A DNA stretch of 64,000 bases from Pseudomonas sp. G2-4 (GCF_030064125.1 NZ_CP125957.1:992001-1056000), one strand, 5' to 3'; positions 48,244 to 57,448 are shown, counted from the first letter of the stretch. The notes: a model not told the origin generated them from the sequence alone. A program made the numbers and translations.

Positions 48244-49215
48244 TTATTTCCAGACTTGCGGATTGACCAGGTTCTGCGGTCGTTCGCCCATCAATGCACT
48301 TCGCAAGTTATCCACAGCAAGATTGGCCATGGCCTCGCGGGTTTCGTGGGTCGCCGAGCCGATGTGGGGCAGGGTCACGGCGTTTTTCAGCTGGAACAGC
48401 GGTGATTCAGCCAATGGCTCTTTCTCGTAGACATCCAAGCCGGCGCCGCGGATGCGGTTGCTCTGCAGGGCTTCGATCAGCGCCGGTTCATCCACCACCG
48501 GGCCACGGGAAATGTTGACCAGGATGGCGCTCGGTTTCATCAGGGCCAGCTCGCGTTGGCCGATCAGGTGCCGGGTCTTCTCGCTCAATGGCACCACGAG
48601 GCAGACAAAATCCGCTTCGGCCAGCAACTGATCCAGCTCGCGAAATTGTGCGCCCAGCTGGTTTTCCAGTTCGGTCTTGCGGCTGTTGCCGCTGTAGAGG
48701 ATCGGCATGTTGAACCCCAACCGGCCACGTCGGGCAATGGCCGCGCCGATGTTGCCCATGCCGACGATGCCCAGGGTCTTGCCGTGCACATCGCTGCCGA
48801 ACAGTTGCGGGCCGACCGTCGCCTGCCATTGCCCGGCCTTGGTCCAGGCGTCCAGTTCCGCGGCGCGACGGGCGCTGGTCATCAGCAAGGTGAAGGCCAG
48901 GTCGGCGGTGCTTTCGGTGAGCACGTCCGGCGTGTTGGTGAGCATGATCCCACGCTCATTGAAGTAGGCCAGGTCGTAGTTGTCGTAGCCCACTGACACG
49001 CTCGACACCACTTCCAGGTTCGCGGCGCCTTGCAGTTGCTCGCGGCCGAGCTTGCGACCGACACCGATCAGGCCATGGACGTGGGGCAAGGCTTCGTTGA
49101 ATTGCGCGTTGATGTCGCCGTTCGACGGGTTGGGCACGATCACGTCGAAATCCTGTTGCAGGCGCTCGACCATCTTGGGTGTGATACGGCTGAAGGCAAG
49201 TACGGTTTTTTTCAT
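48244..49215 (-). CDS. D-2-hydroxyacid dehydrogenase (GhrB/TkrA-type glyoxylate / 2-ketogluconate reductase)
   Basis: A 323-residue NAD(P)H reductase. The nucleotide motif is GIVGMGNIGAAIARRGRLGF near residue 150. Catalytic residues are Arg in NISRGPVVDEPAL, Glu in GLDVYEKEP and His in LPHIGSATHETREAMA. Sequence is closest to the GhrB/TkrA group acting on glyoxylate, hydroxypyruvate and 2-ketogluconate. The start at MKKTVLAFSRI is preferred over a start seven codons upstream. No gluconate genes are adjacent. Confidence 0.9.
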   Translation of the reverse strand: MKKTVLAFSRITPKMVERLQQDFDVIVPNPSNGDINAQFNEALPHVHGLIGVGRKLGREQLQGAANLEVVSSVSVGYDNYDLAYFNERGIMLTNTPDVLTESTADLAFTLLMTSARRAAELDAWTKAGQWQATVGPQLFGSDVHGKTLGIVGMGNIGAAIARRGRLGFNMPILYSGNSRKTELENQLGAQFRELDQLLAEADFVCLVVPLSEKTRHLIGQRELALMKPSAILVNISRGPVVDEPALIEALQSNRIRGAGLDVYEKEPLAESPLFQLKNAVTLPHIGSATHETREAMANLAVDNLRSALMGERPQNLVNPQVWK

Positions 49216-49311
49216 CGCGGAAGGCTCATCGGGCAAGGAATACCAAGCACGCTAACATTCCTGGTGAGGATTAGGCGAGAGGGAGCTGATTAAGAATGCA
49301 GCAGCCGCCGT

Positions 49312-49397
49312 GTGGGAGCGAGCTTGCTCGCGATGGCGTCGCATCAGTCACATAGTGGTGACTGACAAGCCGCCATCGCGAGCAAGCTCGCTCCCAC
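49312..49397. repeat. paired REP element, GTGGGAGCGAGC family
   Basis: Inverted copies around about 40 bases. Confidence 0.9.
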
Positions 49398-49422
49398 AGG
49401 GATCTCTGCAACCGTCTGAGGC

Positions 49423-50172
49423 TTATGCCGCCCGCAGCGAAATAAAGGTGTAATTGACCGGTGCCTCAGTGACCACCCGCGCTCCGCAGGCCAATACCTG
49501 GCTGGCGATGTCGTCACCGGACAGATGGAACTGCCATTCACTGGCTTGCTGCGCCAGCGGCTGCGCGCGGAGCTGATCGAGGGTGGCGGCGAACGCGGCC
49601 ATGTCCGGCAGATAAGCGGTAAATCCGTCGCCCTTCAGCGCAGTGGTGTGAATGCCCAGGGAGGCGCAGACACGTTCCTTGAGCTGGATTTCTTCGCGAT
49701 CAGCCTGGCGTGAGCGTTCAATCAACCCGGCCAGTTCCTGATCGACCAGTTCACCGCCGAGAATCAGTTGCGGCCCGGTTTCCCACGACTCTGGCGGGCA
49801 TTCCTTCACGGCGATGTTGAGGGGGATGTGCGGATTGATTTCCATCGGATAGATGCGGCACACCAATGGCCGACGCTCGTAGATGCGGCACAGGTTCTCG
49901 TCGTCAAGATTCCGGCAACGGCCAGCGTTGTAGGCGGCGAAAGTGATCGCCACGAAGGCTTCGCTGCTGCCGCTGCGCACTGCCGCTGAACGGCGCCGAG
50001 CGTGTTCGCGTTGTGCTGGAGGCAGGCCGAGTCCATTGGGCAAGAAGGCCTCCACCAGAACGATCACCTGGCCGCCGTCGTCAGCCCACATGCGGGCCTC
50101 ATCGAGGGTCAGGGGAACGTGGTGATCGGTGCAGCATTTGCCGCACCCTACGCAGGAAAACGTTGTGTTCAT
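49423..50172 (-). CDS. YkgJ-family cysteine cluster protein
   Basis: A 249-residue protein. The N-terminal cluster FSCVGCGKCCTDHHVPL (residues 5-21) and the later CRNLDDENLCRIYERRPLVC supply the cysteines of the YkgJ/UPF0153 family, thought to bind a metal or Fe-S centre. A C-terminal extension of about 100 residues is not conserved in short members. The function is unknown; the gene is followed on the same strand side by a REP pair. Confidence 0.87.
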   Translation of the reverse strand: MNTTFSCVGCGKCCTDHHVPLTLDEARMWADDGGQVIVLVEAFLPNGLGLPPAQREHARRRSAAVRSGSSEAFVAITFAAYNAGRCRNLDDENLCRIYERRPLVCRIYPMEINPHIPLNIAVKECPPESWETGPQLILGGELVDQELAGLIERSRQADREEIQLKERVCASLGIHTTALKGDGFTAYLPDMAAFAATLDQLRAQPLAQQASEWQFHLSGDDIASQVLACGARVVTEAPVNYTFISLRAA

Positions 50173-50250
50173 TGAGCAACCGGTCGAAGGCTAGCAAGTG
50201 GCGACAGATAAACGCCGCGATGAACCGTTGCAAAGCAAGTTATGCGCCAT

Positions 50251-50577
50251 TCACCGCGTGCTATCGGCCGGGCGAATCGAATCCCACTCGGTGACATAGG
50301 CTTTCTTGGTTTTCTTGCGGTAGAGGCACAGCTCGGTGCCGGTCGCGTCTTTCATGTGTTTCTGCGGGTACTGGCCTTGCAGCAATAGCGCGGTGTAGCC
50401 GACCCGGTCGTCGAACTGCGCGACGGTGCCCACCGGTTCGGCGTTTTTCAGTCCACTGGCCTTGAGGCAGCTGGCGAGTACGGCTTTGTCATGAGCGACC
50501 CAGGCATCGGGGCTGGAGGCATTGGCCTGGAAGGCCAGGGCGGTGAGGCCCATGAAGATCAGCGATTGGGATTTCAT
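50251..50577 (-). CDS. small exported protein of unknown function
   Basis: A 108-residue protein with signal peptide MKSQSLIFMGLTALAFQANA and a mature part SSPDAWVAHDKAVLASCLKASG containing two cysteines (SC, LC), possibly disulfide-bonded. Homologues are common in pseudomonads but I do not know a function. The ATG at 50577 is chosen for the signal peptide; the open frame is longer. Confidence 0.75.
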   Translation of the reverse strand: MKSQSLIFMGLTALAFQANASSPDAWVAHDKAVLASCLKASGLKNAEPVGTVAQFDDRVGYTALLLQGQYPQKHMKDATGTELCLYRKKTKKAYVTEWDSIRPADSTR

Positions 50578-50677
50578 CAGGCAGGTCCTTGTTCTGGGAG
50601 CCAGGGCAGGAGTATGCCTGAGGATTGCCGGGTGACGATCGCTTCCACGCGTTGGCATGGGAGCGATCTGGCCCGTC

Positions 50678-51580
50678 TTAACGACCCTGCTCGGCGACGG
50701 CCTTGGCCGCGGTGATCAGGCACTTGGTCAGTTCCGGCGAGGAGAACTTGGTCAGTACGCCGTTGGCACCGGCCAACCGGGCCTTTTCGCTGTTCATGGC
50801 GCTGTCCAGCGAGGTGTGCAGCAACACGTAGAGGTGGGAAAAGTCCGGGGTTTCGCGCAGGGTACGGGTGAGGGCGTAGCCGTCCATCTCAGACATTTCG
50901 ATGTCGGAGACGATCAGGTTGATCTGTTGATCGGTGCCTTGCAGGTCCAGCAGGCAGTCGATGGCTTCCTTGGCGCTGCGGGCAGTGTGGCATTGCAGGC
51001 CCAGGTTACGCAGGGTGTACACCGATTGTTGCAGCGCTACCTGGCTGTCATCGACTACCAGGATCCGTGCATTACCCAGCACTTCGGCGTCTTCCATGCT
51101 CAGTTCGGTCGGCGCGGTTTCGATCTGTGCCGGGGCGATGCAATGGATGACCTTCTCGATGTCCAGCACCTGCACCAGCGTGCCATCCACCGAGGTCACG
51201 CCCGTGATGAACGAGCGCACCCCGCCAGAGCCGTAAGGCGGCGGTTTGATGTCAGTGGTCAGGCAATGCACGATCTTGCTCACGGCCTGCACATGCAGAC
51301 CCTGCTTGGAGCGGCTGACGTCGGTAACGATCAGGCAGCCGCCATCCGGATCTTCCAGTGGCCGCTCGCCAATGGCCCGGCTCAGGTCAATCACTGACAA
51401 CGAATTGCCACGCAGGGTCGCGATGCCTTTGACGTGGGGATGCGACTCCGGCAGCTTGGTCAGCGGCGGACACGGGATGATTTCACTGACTTTGAGCAGG
51501 TTGATCGCCATCAGCTTGCCGCTGCGCAAGGTAAACAGCAGAAGCGAAAGTGAATCTGCGCGGGCTTTGTTGGAAGACAT
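50678..51580 (-). CDS. cheV: chemotaxis coupling protein CheV
   Basis: A 300-residue hybrid of an N-terminal CheW domain (about 15-155, LLLFTLRSGKLMAINLLKV; VKGIATLRGNSLSVIDL) and a C-terminal receiver domain (about 172-295). The receiver has the phospho-acceptor aspartate in LIVSDIEMSEMDGYAL, acidic pair VVDDSQVA and lysine in LTKFSSPEL. It couples chemoreceptors to CheA and can be tuned by phosphorylation. The ATG at 51580 (MSSNKARADSLSLLLF) begins the conserved protein. It is not in a che operon here. Confidence 0.93.
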   Translation of the reverse strand: MSSNKARADSLSLLLFTLRSGKLMAINLLKVSEIIPCPPLTKLPESHPHVKGIATLRGNSLSVIDLSRAIGERPLEDPDGGCLIVTDVSRSKQGLHVQAVSKIVHCLTTDIKPPPYGSGGVRSFITGVTSVDGTLVQVLDIEKVIHCIAPAQIETAPTELSMEDAEVLGNARILVVDDSQVALQQSVYTLRNLGLQCHTARSAKEAIDCLLDLQGTDQQINLIVSDIEMSEMDGYALTRTLRETPDFSHLYVLLHTSLDSAMNSEKARLAGANGVLTKFSSPELTKCLITAAKAVAEQGR

Positions 51581-51731
51581 AAAAACCTTCTGTGGAAAAA
51601 GGTGGGGCGAGCACGAAGATCGCCAAAACAGCTTTTGATATTGGGTTATCGACTTGTCGGGGGCAGGCTTTAGGACGAAAGCTGTCGACAGCAAGGATCG
51701 TTGTAACAAGATCCCTGTCGCAGAGAGTTAT

Positions 51732-51843
51732 GTGGCGAGGGAGCTTGCTCCCGCTGGAGTGCGCAGCGCTCCTTATCAGCTGCGGCGAGATGTTGAGTTT
51801 GGCGACCGCTGCGCGCTCGAGCGGGAGCAAGCTCCCTCGCCAC
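51732..51843. repeat. paired REP element, GTGGCGAGGGAGC family
   Basis: Inverted copies with CTGGAGTGCGCAGCGCTCC and GCTGCGCGCTCGAGC stems, between the cheV start and the norR stop. Confidence 0.88.
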
Positions 51844-51861
51844 GGGAAAGCCCACGGTCGA

Positions 51862-53418
51862 TCATTTGAGCCCCAACCGCCTGGCCATCCGTCCCAGGTT
51901 CGCCCGGTCCAGCCCCAGTTCCCGGGCGGCGCTGGCCCAGTTGTGCTGGTGACGTTCCAGGCTGGCGCCGATCAGCCTGCGCTGGAAGTCGTCCACCGCT
52001 TCGCGCAAGTCTGTGCTGACGCCGTCCATTACCGGCGCAGGGGCGGCGCCTGAGCGTGCGGGGTTTTCCTCTGCGGCCTGGGGCAAGTCGAGATCCTGGG
52101 CGCCGAGGCTGAGGATTTTCGGTCGCACCGCGCACCTGCCCAAGGCTTTCAAGGCGCTGCGGCCGATCAGATGCTCCAGTTCGCGCACGTTGCCCGGCCA
52201 GTCATAGGCCAGCAGCGCCGCCTGGGCGTCGCTGTTCAGGCGCAGGCTGTTAAGGCCCATGCGTGAACGGTTCTGTTCCAGGAAGAAACCGCTGAGCAAC
52301 AGCACATCCCGCCCGCGATCACGCAGTGCCGGCACTTGCAGCGGATACACGCTCAAGCGGTGATAGAAGTCGGCCCGATAACGGCCGTTGCGCACTTCAT
52401 CGGCGAGGTCGCGGTTGGTGGCCGCGATCAGGCGCACATCGACCCGGTGCTCCCTGTCCGAACCCAAGCGTTGCAATTGTCCGCTTTGCAACACACGCAG
52501 CAACTTGGCCTGGACGGTCAGCGACAGCTCGCCCACTTCATCGAGGAACAACGTGCCGCCATCGGCCAATTCAAACTTGCCGCGTCGGTCGCTCGTGGCC
52601 CCGGTGAACGCGCCGCGTACGTGGCCGAACAGTTCGCTTTCCACCAGGGTCTCCGGCAGTGCGGCGCAGTTGAGGCTGATGAGTGGTTGCTCGGCGCGCT
52701 TGGAGGCGGCATGAATGGCTTGGGCGACCAGTTCCTTGCCGACACCGGTTTCGCCAGTGATCAGCACCGTGAGGTCGCTGCCGCCCACCAGCTTGATCTC
52801 TTCCACCAGGCGTTTGTGGGCCTTGCTCTGGCCGACCATGTCGCGGTGTTGCTGGCCGCTGGCCTGGCGATAGACCTCGGCGCGCCGGTGTTCGTCCTCG
52901 GCCTTCAACGCCAGACCCTCGATGCGTTCGGCGGCGCTGACAGTGGCGGCGGCGAGGCTGGCGAAGGCTTGCAGGGCGCTCAGGTCGATGGGTTCGAAGC
53001 GGCCCGGATCCAGCGAATCGAGCGTCAGCAGGCCCCAGGGACGCTCGTCGACGAACAGCGGGCAGCCCATGCAGTCGTGAACTTCCAGATGCTCATCGAG
53101 ACCTTCGACCAGCCCGTCGTAAGGGTCGGGCAAGTCACTGTCGGCAGCGAAACGGGTGGGTTGCGGGTTGGCCAGCAGCGCCTCGAAACGCGGGTGTTCG
53201 CTGACCCGGAATCGTCGGCCCAGGGTATCGGTGCTCAAGCCGTCCACCGCCAGCGGCACCAGGCAATCACCGTCCAGGCGCAACAACGCCGCCGCGTCGC
53301 AGGGCAACAGGGCTCGCAAGGCGCCGAGCAGGCGGCGATAACGCTCGCCTTCAGGCAGTTCTCGGGAGAGATCGGCCACCAGGGGTAGCAGGGAGGTCAG
53401 CAGCAAGGTTGCGGTCAT
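51862..53418 (-). CDS. norR: sigma-54-dependent nitric oxide regulator (NorR/FhpR type)
   Basis: A 518-residue enhancer-binding protein. The N-terminal GAF domain (about 20-165) would hold the NO-sensing iron. The AAA+ domain (about 190-415) has Walker A GETGVGKELVAQ and the sigma-54 contact loop GAFTGAT, and ATNRDLADEVRNG. The C-terminal helix-turn-helix is ASAARELGLDRANLGRMA. It is divergent from hmp with a 149-base gap, so it probably activates hmp on NO exposure, as FhpR does in P. aeruginosa. Confidence 0.93.
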   Translation of the reverse strand: MTATLLLTSLLPLVADLSRELPEGERYRRLLGALRALLPCDAAALLRLDGDCLVPLAVDGLSTDTLGRRFRVSEHPRFEALLANPQPTRFAADSDLPDPYDGLVEGLDEHLEVHDCMGCPLFVDERPWGLLTLDSLDPGRFEPIDLSALQAFASLAAATVSAAERIEGLALKAEDEHRRAEVYRQASGQQHRDMVGQSKAHKRLVEEIKLVGGSDLTVLITGETGVGKELVAQAIHAASKRAEQPLISLNCAALPETLVESELFGHVRGAFTGATSDRRGKFELADGGTLFLDEVGELSLTVQAKLLRVLQSGQLQRLGSDREHRVDVRLIAATNRDLADEVRNGRYRADFYHRLSVYPLQVPALRDRGRDVLLLSGFFLEQNRSRMGLNSLRLNSDAQAALLAYDWPGNVRELEHLIGRSALKALGRCAVRPKILSLGAQDLDLPQAAEENPARSGAAPAPVMDGVSTDLREAVDDFQRRLIGASLERHQHNWASAARELGLDRANLGRMARRLGLK

Positions 53419-53428
53419 AATGACTCCA

Positions 53429-53473
53429 TGTAGTCGTAAAGACTATAAGTTGCGCCGGGTCGATATGACTACA
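53429..53473. promoter_or_regulatory. candidate NorR enhancer sites
   Basis: TGTAGTC-GTAAA-GACTATA (53429-53447) is an inverted repeat with one mismatch per arm. A further half-site GACTACA lies at 53467-53473. Both are in the norR-hmp gap at the usual distance for upstream activator sites of a sigma-54 promoter. Confidence 0.55.
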
Positions 53474-53509
53474 GTGTTTTTAACTGGTTGATAATAAAGA
53501 TAAAAAATG

Positions 53510-53526
53510 TTGGCATGGAATCTGAT
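53510..53526 (+). promoter_or_regulatory. candidate sigma-54 promoter of hmp
   Basis: TTGGCATGGAATCTGAT resembles the -24/-12 consensus (TTGGCAC-N5-TTGCT): the -24 GG is intact but the -12 GC is GA. It lies 41 bases before the hmp ATG. It is plausible because the adjacent regulator is sigma-54-dependent. Confidence 0.4.
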
Positions 53527-53567
53527 AAGCCTAGGTACTGTTATCTGTAACACGTCAGGAGTCACCT

Positions 53568-54749
53568 ATGCTCAGTCGAGAAGAACGCGCCATCATTCGC
53601 TCCACCGTTCCATTGCTTGAAAGTGGTGGAGAGGCGCTGATTACCCACTTCTATCGCATGATGCTGTCCGAATATCCCCAAGTTCGCCCGTTATTCAACC
53701 AGGCTCACCAGGCCAGTGGCGATCAGCCGCGTGCGCTGGCCAACGGCGTATTGATGTATGCACGGCACATTGATCAGCTCGACCAGTTGGGCGACCTGGT
53801 GGCGAAAATCGTCAATAAGCATGTTGCCTTGCAGATTCTGCCGGAACACTACCCGATAGTCGGTTCCTGCCTGTTGCGGGCAATCGCCGAGGTGCTGGGT
53901 GAAGAGATCGCCACGCCCGAAGTGATTGCCGCATGGGGCGCTGCCTATAACCAGCTGGCCGATATCCTGATCGGCGCCGAAACCGGCCTGTATGACCGCA
54001 AAGCCGCAGCACCGGGCGGCTGGCGGGGCGAGCGCGAGTTCACCCTGGTGGCCAAAGTGCAGGAAAGCTCGGAGATCACCTCGTTCTATTTCGAACCGGC
54101 GGACAAGGGGCCGATCCTGGTGGCTGAGCCGGGTCAATACATCGGCATGAAGCTGGTGCTGGATGGCGAGGAAATGCGCCGCAACTATTCGCTGTCGGCC
54201 CTGGCGGACAATGGTCAATACCGTATCAGCGTGAAACGCGAGGCGGGTGGTCGGGTGTCCAACTACCTGCACCATCATTTTCAGGTTGGCAGCCGCATCC
54301 AGTTGTTCCCGCCGTCCGGGGATTTCTACCTGACCGCCAGCGACAAGCCGCTGGTGCTGATCAGTGGCGGCGTCGGCATCACCCCGACCCTGGCCATGTT
54401 GCAGGCCGCGCTGCAGACCGAGCGCCCGGTGCATTTCATCCACTGCGCGCGCAATGGCCGCGCCCATGCCTTCCGTGGCTGGATCGACGAGCTGGCGGAG
54501 CGGCATCCGCAACTCAAGCGATTCTACTGCTACGACGAAGACGACGGTTTGAGCCCGGCGGCTGACAAGGTCGGGCTGTTGAGCGAGGCGCAACTGGCAC
54601 AATGGTTGCCGGAGCAACGTGACCTGGACGCCTATTTCCTCGGGCCGAAGGGTTTCATGGGCGCCGTCAAGCGCCACCTCAAGACCTTGGGGGTGCCGGA
54701 TCAGCAGAGCCGTTACGAATTCTTCGGGCCGGCGGCGGCGCTGGAATAA
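53568..54749 (+). CDS. hmp: flavohemoprotein (nitric oxide dioxygenase)
   Basis: Converts NO to nitrate with O2 and NAD(P)H. The 393-residue protein has an N-terminal globin domain (about 1-140) with the haem-ligand histidine in VNKHVALQILPEHYPIVG near residue 85. The FAD domain (about 150-255) has RRNYSLSALADN, and the NAD domain (about 265-390) has LISGGVGITPTLAML and YFLGPKGFMGAVK. The ribosome site is CAGGAGTC. It is controlled by the divergent NorR-type gene. Confidence 0.96.
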   Translation: MLSREERAIIRSTVPLLESGGEALITHFYRMMLSEYPQVRPLFNQAHQASGDQPRALANGVLMYARHIDQLDQLGDLVAKIVNKHVALQILPEHYPIVGSCLLRAIAEVLGEEIATPEVIAAWGAAYNQLADILIGAETGLYDRKAAAPGGWRGEREFTLVAKVQESSEITSFYFEPADKGPILVAEPGQYIGMKLVLDGEEMRRNYSLSALADNGQYRISVKREAGGRVSNYLHHHFQVGSRIQLFPPSGDFYLTASDKPLVLISGGVGITPTLAMLQAALQTERPVHFIHCARNGRAHAFRGWIDELAERHPQLKRFYCYDEDDGLSPAADKVGLLSEAQLAQWLPEQRDLDAYFLGPKGFMGAVKRHLKTLGVPDQQSRYEFFGPAAALE

Positions 54750-54782
54750 GGTCGCGGCAAACCGGGAGACCGGGTTGCCTTC

Positions 54783-55010
54783 ATCGCGAGCAGGCTCGCT
54801 CCCACAAGGGATTTGCGGCGGACACAATTGCTGTGAACACCGCGAAAAAACTGTGGGAGCGAGCCTGCTCGCGAAGGTGGCGGCACATTCAACATAGATG
54901 AGGCTGATTCACCGCATTCGCGAGCAAGCTCGCTCCCACTGGGGATTGGCGGTGGACACCGGCGCTGTGAACACCCGGGACCAAAGGTGGGAGCGAGCCT
55001 GCTCGCGATG
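54783..55010. repeat. cluster of four REP copies (two pairs)
   Basis: Copies at 54783-54807, 54852-54875, 54917-54939 and 54987-55010 form two tandem doublets of the GTGGGAGCGAGC family. Three of the four carry the GAGCCTGCTC variant. They fill the gap between hmp and dsbB; from 55011 to 55198 there is only leader sequence. Confidence 0.9.
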
Positions 55011-55198
55011 GCGGCAGCAGGTCCATCTGTCCAACTGTCAGAATTAATCCCCGCTTAACCTTCTTGCGGTCTATTCCCTGCAATGTTGCCGACAGCCGCT
55101 CGTTCACTGTGTTGGTCAGCGTGTAGACTTCGGCCATTCGATAGCGCGCCGGGTCTCGCCAGGCTGCGCGTCAATCCATGCATACAAAGGGAAACGCA

Positions 55199-55708
55199 AT
55201 GAGTGAGGAAATGATGCGCCTGGGCCGTGAGCGGCGCTTTCTGGTGCTGCTGGGGCTGATCTGCCTGGCCCTGATCGGCGGCGCGCTGTACATGCAGGTG
55301 GCGCTCGGTGAGGCGCCGTGCCCGCTGTGCATCCTGCAGCGCTATGCGCTGTTGCTAATCGCTATTTTTGCTTTCATCGGCGCGGCCATGCGCACCCGTC
55401 GCAGCCTGACGATTTTCGAAGGTCTGGTTGTGCTGTGTGCCCTGGCCGGCGCCGCAGTGGCGGGGCATCACGTGTACACCCAGTTCTTCCCGGCAGTCAG
55501 CTGCGGCGTCGACGTATTGCAACCGATCGTCGACGATCTGCCGCTGGCGAAGATCTTCCCGCTGGGTTTCCAGGTCGATGGCTTTTGCTCCACGCCGTAC
55601 CCGCCGCTCCTCGGGCTGTCCCTGGCGCAATGGGCGCTGCTGTCCTTCGTGCTGATCGTGGTGCTGGTGCCAGTGCTGGTTTCACGTAACCGCAAACACC
55701 TTCGCTGA
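55199..55708 (+). CDS. dsbB: disulfide bond formation protein B
   Basis: An inner-membrane protein of 169 residues that reoxidises DsbA and passes electrons to quinone. Four hydrophobic helices are seen. The first periplasmic loop has the redox pair in EAPCPLCILQRYAL, and the second has cysteines in AVSCGVDVL and VDGFCSTPYPP. The ATG at 55199 (MSEEMMRLGRERR) follows AAAGGGAAACG; a start seven codons upstream is possible. It lies upstream of the cyo operon and has its own terminator. Confidence 0.95.
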   Translation: MSEEMMRLGRERRFLVLLGLICLALIGGALYMQVALGEAPCPLCILQRYALLLIAIFAFIGAAMRTRRSLTIFEGLVVLCALAGAAVAGHHVYTQFFPAVSCGVDVLQPIVDDLPLAKIFPLGFQVDGFCSTPYPPLLGLSLAQWALLSFVLIVVLVPVLVSRNRKHLR

Positions 55709-55720
55709 AACACCTTGAGG

Positions 55721-55766
55721 AAACGCCCCGGTTTCGCTTCTGCGCAGCCGGGGCGTTTTGCGTTTC
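55721..55766 (+). terminator. Rho-independent terminator after dsbB
   Basis: AACGCCCCGG (55722-55731) pairs with CCGGGGCGTT (55748-55757), followed by TTT and GCGTTT. Confidence 0.85.
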
Positions 55767-55815
55767 AGCCTTGGGACGGATCGGCCTTGATCCGGGGCAA
55801 GAATAGCCTGGGACA

Positions 55816-55838
55816 ATGTGCGACATGTTGTCACACAT
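55816..55838. promoter_or_regulatory. palindrome upstream of cyo, RegA/RoxR-like
   Basis: ATGTGCGACA-TGT-TGTCACACAT is a 10-base inverted repeat with one mismatch. Its core GCGAC-N5-GTCAC resembles the GCGNC-N5-GNCGC site of RegA/RoxR redox regulators, which control terminal oxidases. It is about 660 bases before cyoA. Confidence 0.4.
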
Positions 55839-55891
55839 TTTGCCTCCGGCGATCCTTCCTGGCGTGGATAGACGCCTCATCCTGTAACAAA

Positions 55892-55917
55892 AAAACCGTA
55901 CAGGAAGCCCCGGTTTT
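55892..55917 (+). terminator. weak terminator-like hairpin in the cyo leader
   Basis: AAAACCG (55892-55898) and CGGTTTT (55911-55917) with a 12-base loop. It may end a short transcript from upstream or help shield cyo. Confidence 0.35.
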
Positions 55918-56163
55918 CCAAAGCAGCTCTTCCTGCAGCAGGCACTTTTAACAGCGAAGCGTCATGCGGCCTAGCCCCCGAAAAATGGGCTCTTCCCACG
56001 AAAAAAACCCGATCGTAATTCCCTCGAGCTGTCTAAATCGGGCGTAGTAGGCCTATATTTTTTGGGGTTCTTGTTGAGAATGAATTTCGATAAGATGCCG
56101 GCCGGTTGCATTCTCGGGCAGGGATTATTGCCGGATCGGATAAAAATTATTTCGGGATGAGAC

Positions 56164-56316
56164 ATGGTCTACAGCGCGTCAGCTCACTACAATCGGCCGC
56201 ACCGAATTTCCGACCCGGCTCAACGTGAGCACGAGGTGGTCGAAGGGCGTTATCGCCCAATGCGACCCCGGGTGTCGGTGCCTCCAACTATCCGCACCAA
56301 ATGGAATTGGGCTTGA
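56164..56316 (+). CDS. small ORF of 50 codons upstream of cyoA
   Basis: ATG at 56164 opens 50 codons (MVYSASAHYNRPHRISDPAQ... ending TKWNWA) with a good ribosome site CGGGATGAGAC. The product is arginine-rich and matches nothing I recognise. It lies in the 789-base gap between dsbB and cyoA and could be a leader peptide or chance. The rest of the gap (55839-56497) has AT-rich stretches but no clear gene. Confidence 0.25.
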   Translation: MVYSASAHYNRPHRISDPAQREHEVVEGRYRPMRPRVSVPPTIRTKWNWA

Positions 56317-56497
56317 ACTAGGCCTTTGACCAACGAATAAGAACTCACTGCTGGCCCAGGATGTGTCGAACAGCGTCTGACTGATGCTGCGACGGGCAGC
56401 CCTTATTCAATCCAAGAAAAATGCCAACCCTTGGCAGGGTGAAGTGTTGGCGATCAAAACCCAACTGCATTGCGCAAGCTGCTTTAGAGGTCGTGAG

Positions 56498-57445
56498 ATG
56501 AGTAAAAACAGGTACCCCCGATTACTAGGCTTGTTGCCTCTGCTCGGCACGTTGTTGCTGGGAGGCTGCAACATGACCTTGCTCGATCCCAAGGGCCAGG
56601 TCGGCCTGGATGAACGAAACCTGATCATCACCGCCACGCTGTTGATGTTGCTCGTCGTTGTGCCGGTTATCGTCATGACCTTCCTGTTCGCCTGGAAATA
56701 CCGCGCGTCCAACACCAGTGCCACGTACACGCCGAAGTGGTCGCACTCGACCAAGATCGAAGTGGCGGTATGGACGATTCCGGTGCTGATCATCATTGCC
56801 CTGGGTTACATCACCTACAAGTCGACTCATGCCCTGGACCCGTATCGTCCACTGGAATCGGACGTCAAGCCGATCACCATTGAAGTGGTCTCGATGGACT
56901 GGAAGTGGCTGTTCATCTATCCGGAGCAAGGCATCGCCACCGTCAACAAAATCGTGTTCCCGGCCCACACACCGATCAACTTCAAGGTCACCTCCGACAC
57001 CGTGATGAACTCGTTCTTCATCCCGGGCCTGGGCGGCCAGATCTACGCGATGGCGGGCATGCAGACCAAGCTGCACCTGATCGCCAACCAGAACGCCGAA
57101 CTCGACGGTATCTCCGCCAACTACAGCGGCGCGGGTTTCACCGGCATGAAGTTCAAAGCAATCGCCACGACCCAGGAAGATTTCGACGCCTGGGTCAACG
57201 ATGTGAAGAAGGCACCTAAACAGCTTGAAAAAGCTGAATACGAAGCCCTTTCCAAACCGAGCCAGAACAACCCAGTCGAACTCTACTCGTCGGTCACGCC
57301 GAACCTGTTCCAGACCATCATCGACAAGTATGAAGGGATGAATCCGGGCAAGCCGATGCACCACGAGAAGAAAGAGAAGGAAGTGGCCCACAACATGGAA
57401 GGGATGGACATGAGTTCGCATTCAGCTGCCGGGGCAGAGGAGTAA
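56498..57445 (+). CDS. cyoA: cytochrome bo3 ubiquinol oxidase subunit II
   Basis: A 315-residue lipoprotein subunit of the proton-pumping quinol oxidase. It has a lipobox LLLGGC near residue 25, two membrane helices ([44 protein letters not shown]) and a periplasmic cupredoxin-like domain lacking the CuA ligands, as in quinol oxidases. The tail is rich in His/Met. The ATG at 56498 ([11 protein letters not shown]) fits the signal peptide. It is the first gene of cyoABCDE. Confidence 0.96.
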   Translation: MSKNRYPRLLGLLPLLGTLLLGGCNMTLLDPKGQVGLDERNLIITATLLMLLVVVPVIVMTFLFAWKYRASNTSATYTPKWSHSTKIEVAVWTIPVLIIIALGYITYKSTHALDPYRPLESDVKPITIEVVSMDWKWLFIYPEQGIATVNKIVFPAHTPINFKVTSDTVMNSFFIPGLGGQIYAMAGMQTKLHLIANQNAELDGISANYSGAGFTGMKFKAIATTQEDFDAWVNDVKKAPKQLEKAEYEALSKPSQNNPVELYSSVTPNLFQTIIDKYEGMNPGKPMHHEKKEKEVAHNMEGMDMSSHSAAGAEE

Positions 57446-57448
57446 ACG

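Noticed and set aside
54783..55010. CRISPR-like array
   Set aside because: The four repeats alternate in orientation and are palindromic REP copies with irregular spacing; there are no cas genes.
54889..55137. 82-codon minus-strand frame between hmp and dsbB
   Set aside because: About half of it is translated REP sequence (PPSRAGSLP, GASLLA), a usual artefact of these repeats.
56445..56458. ANR/FNR-like box GTGTT-N4-ATCAA before cyoA
   Set aside because: Only the right half matches TTGAT-N4-ATCAA; two of five bases in the left half are wrong.
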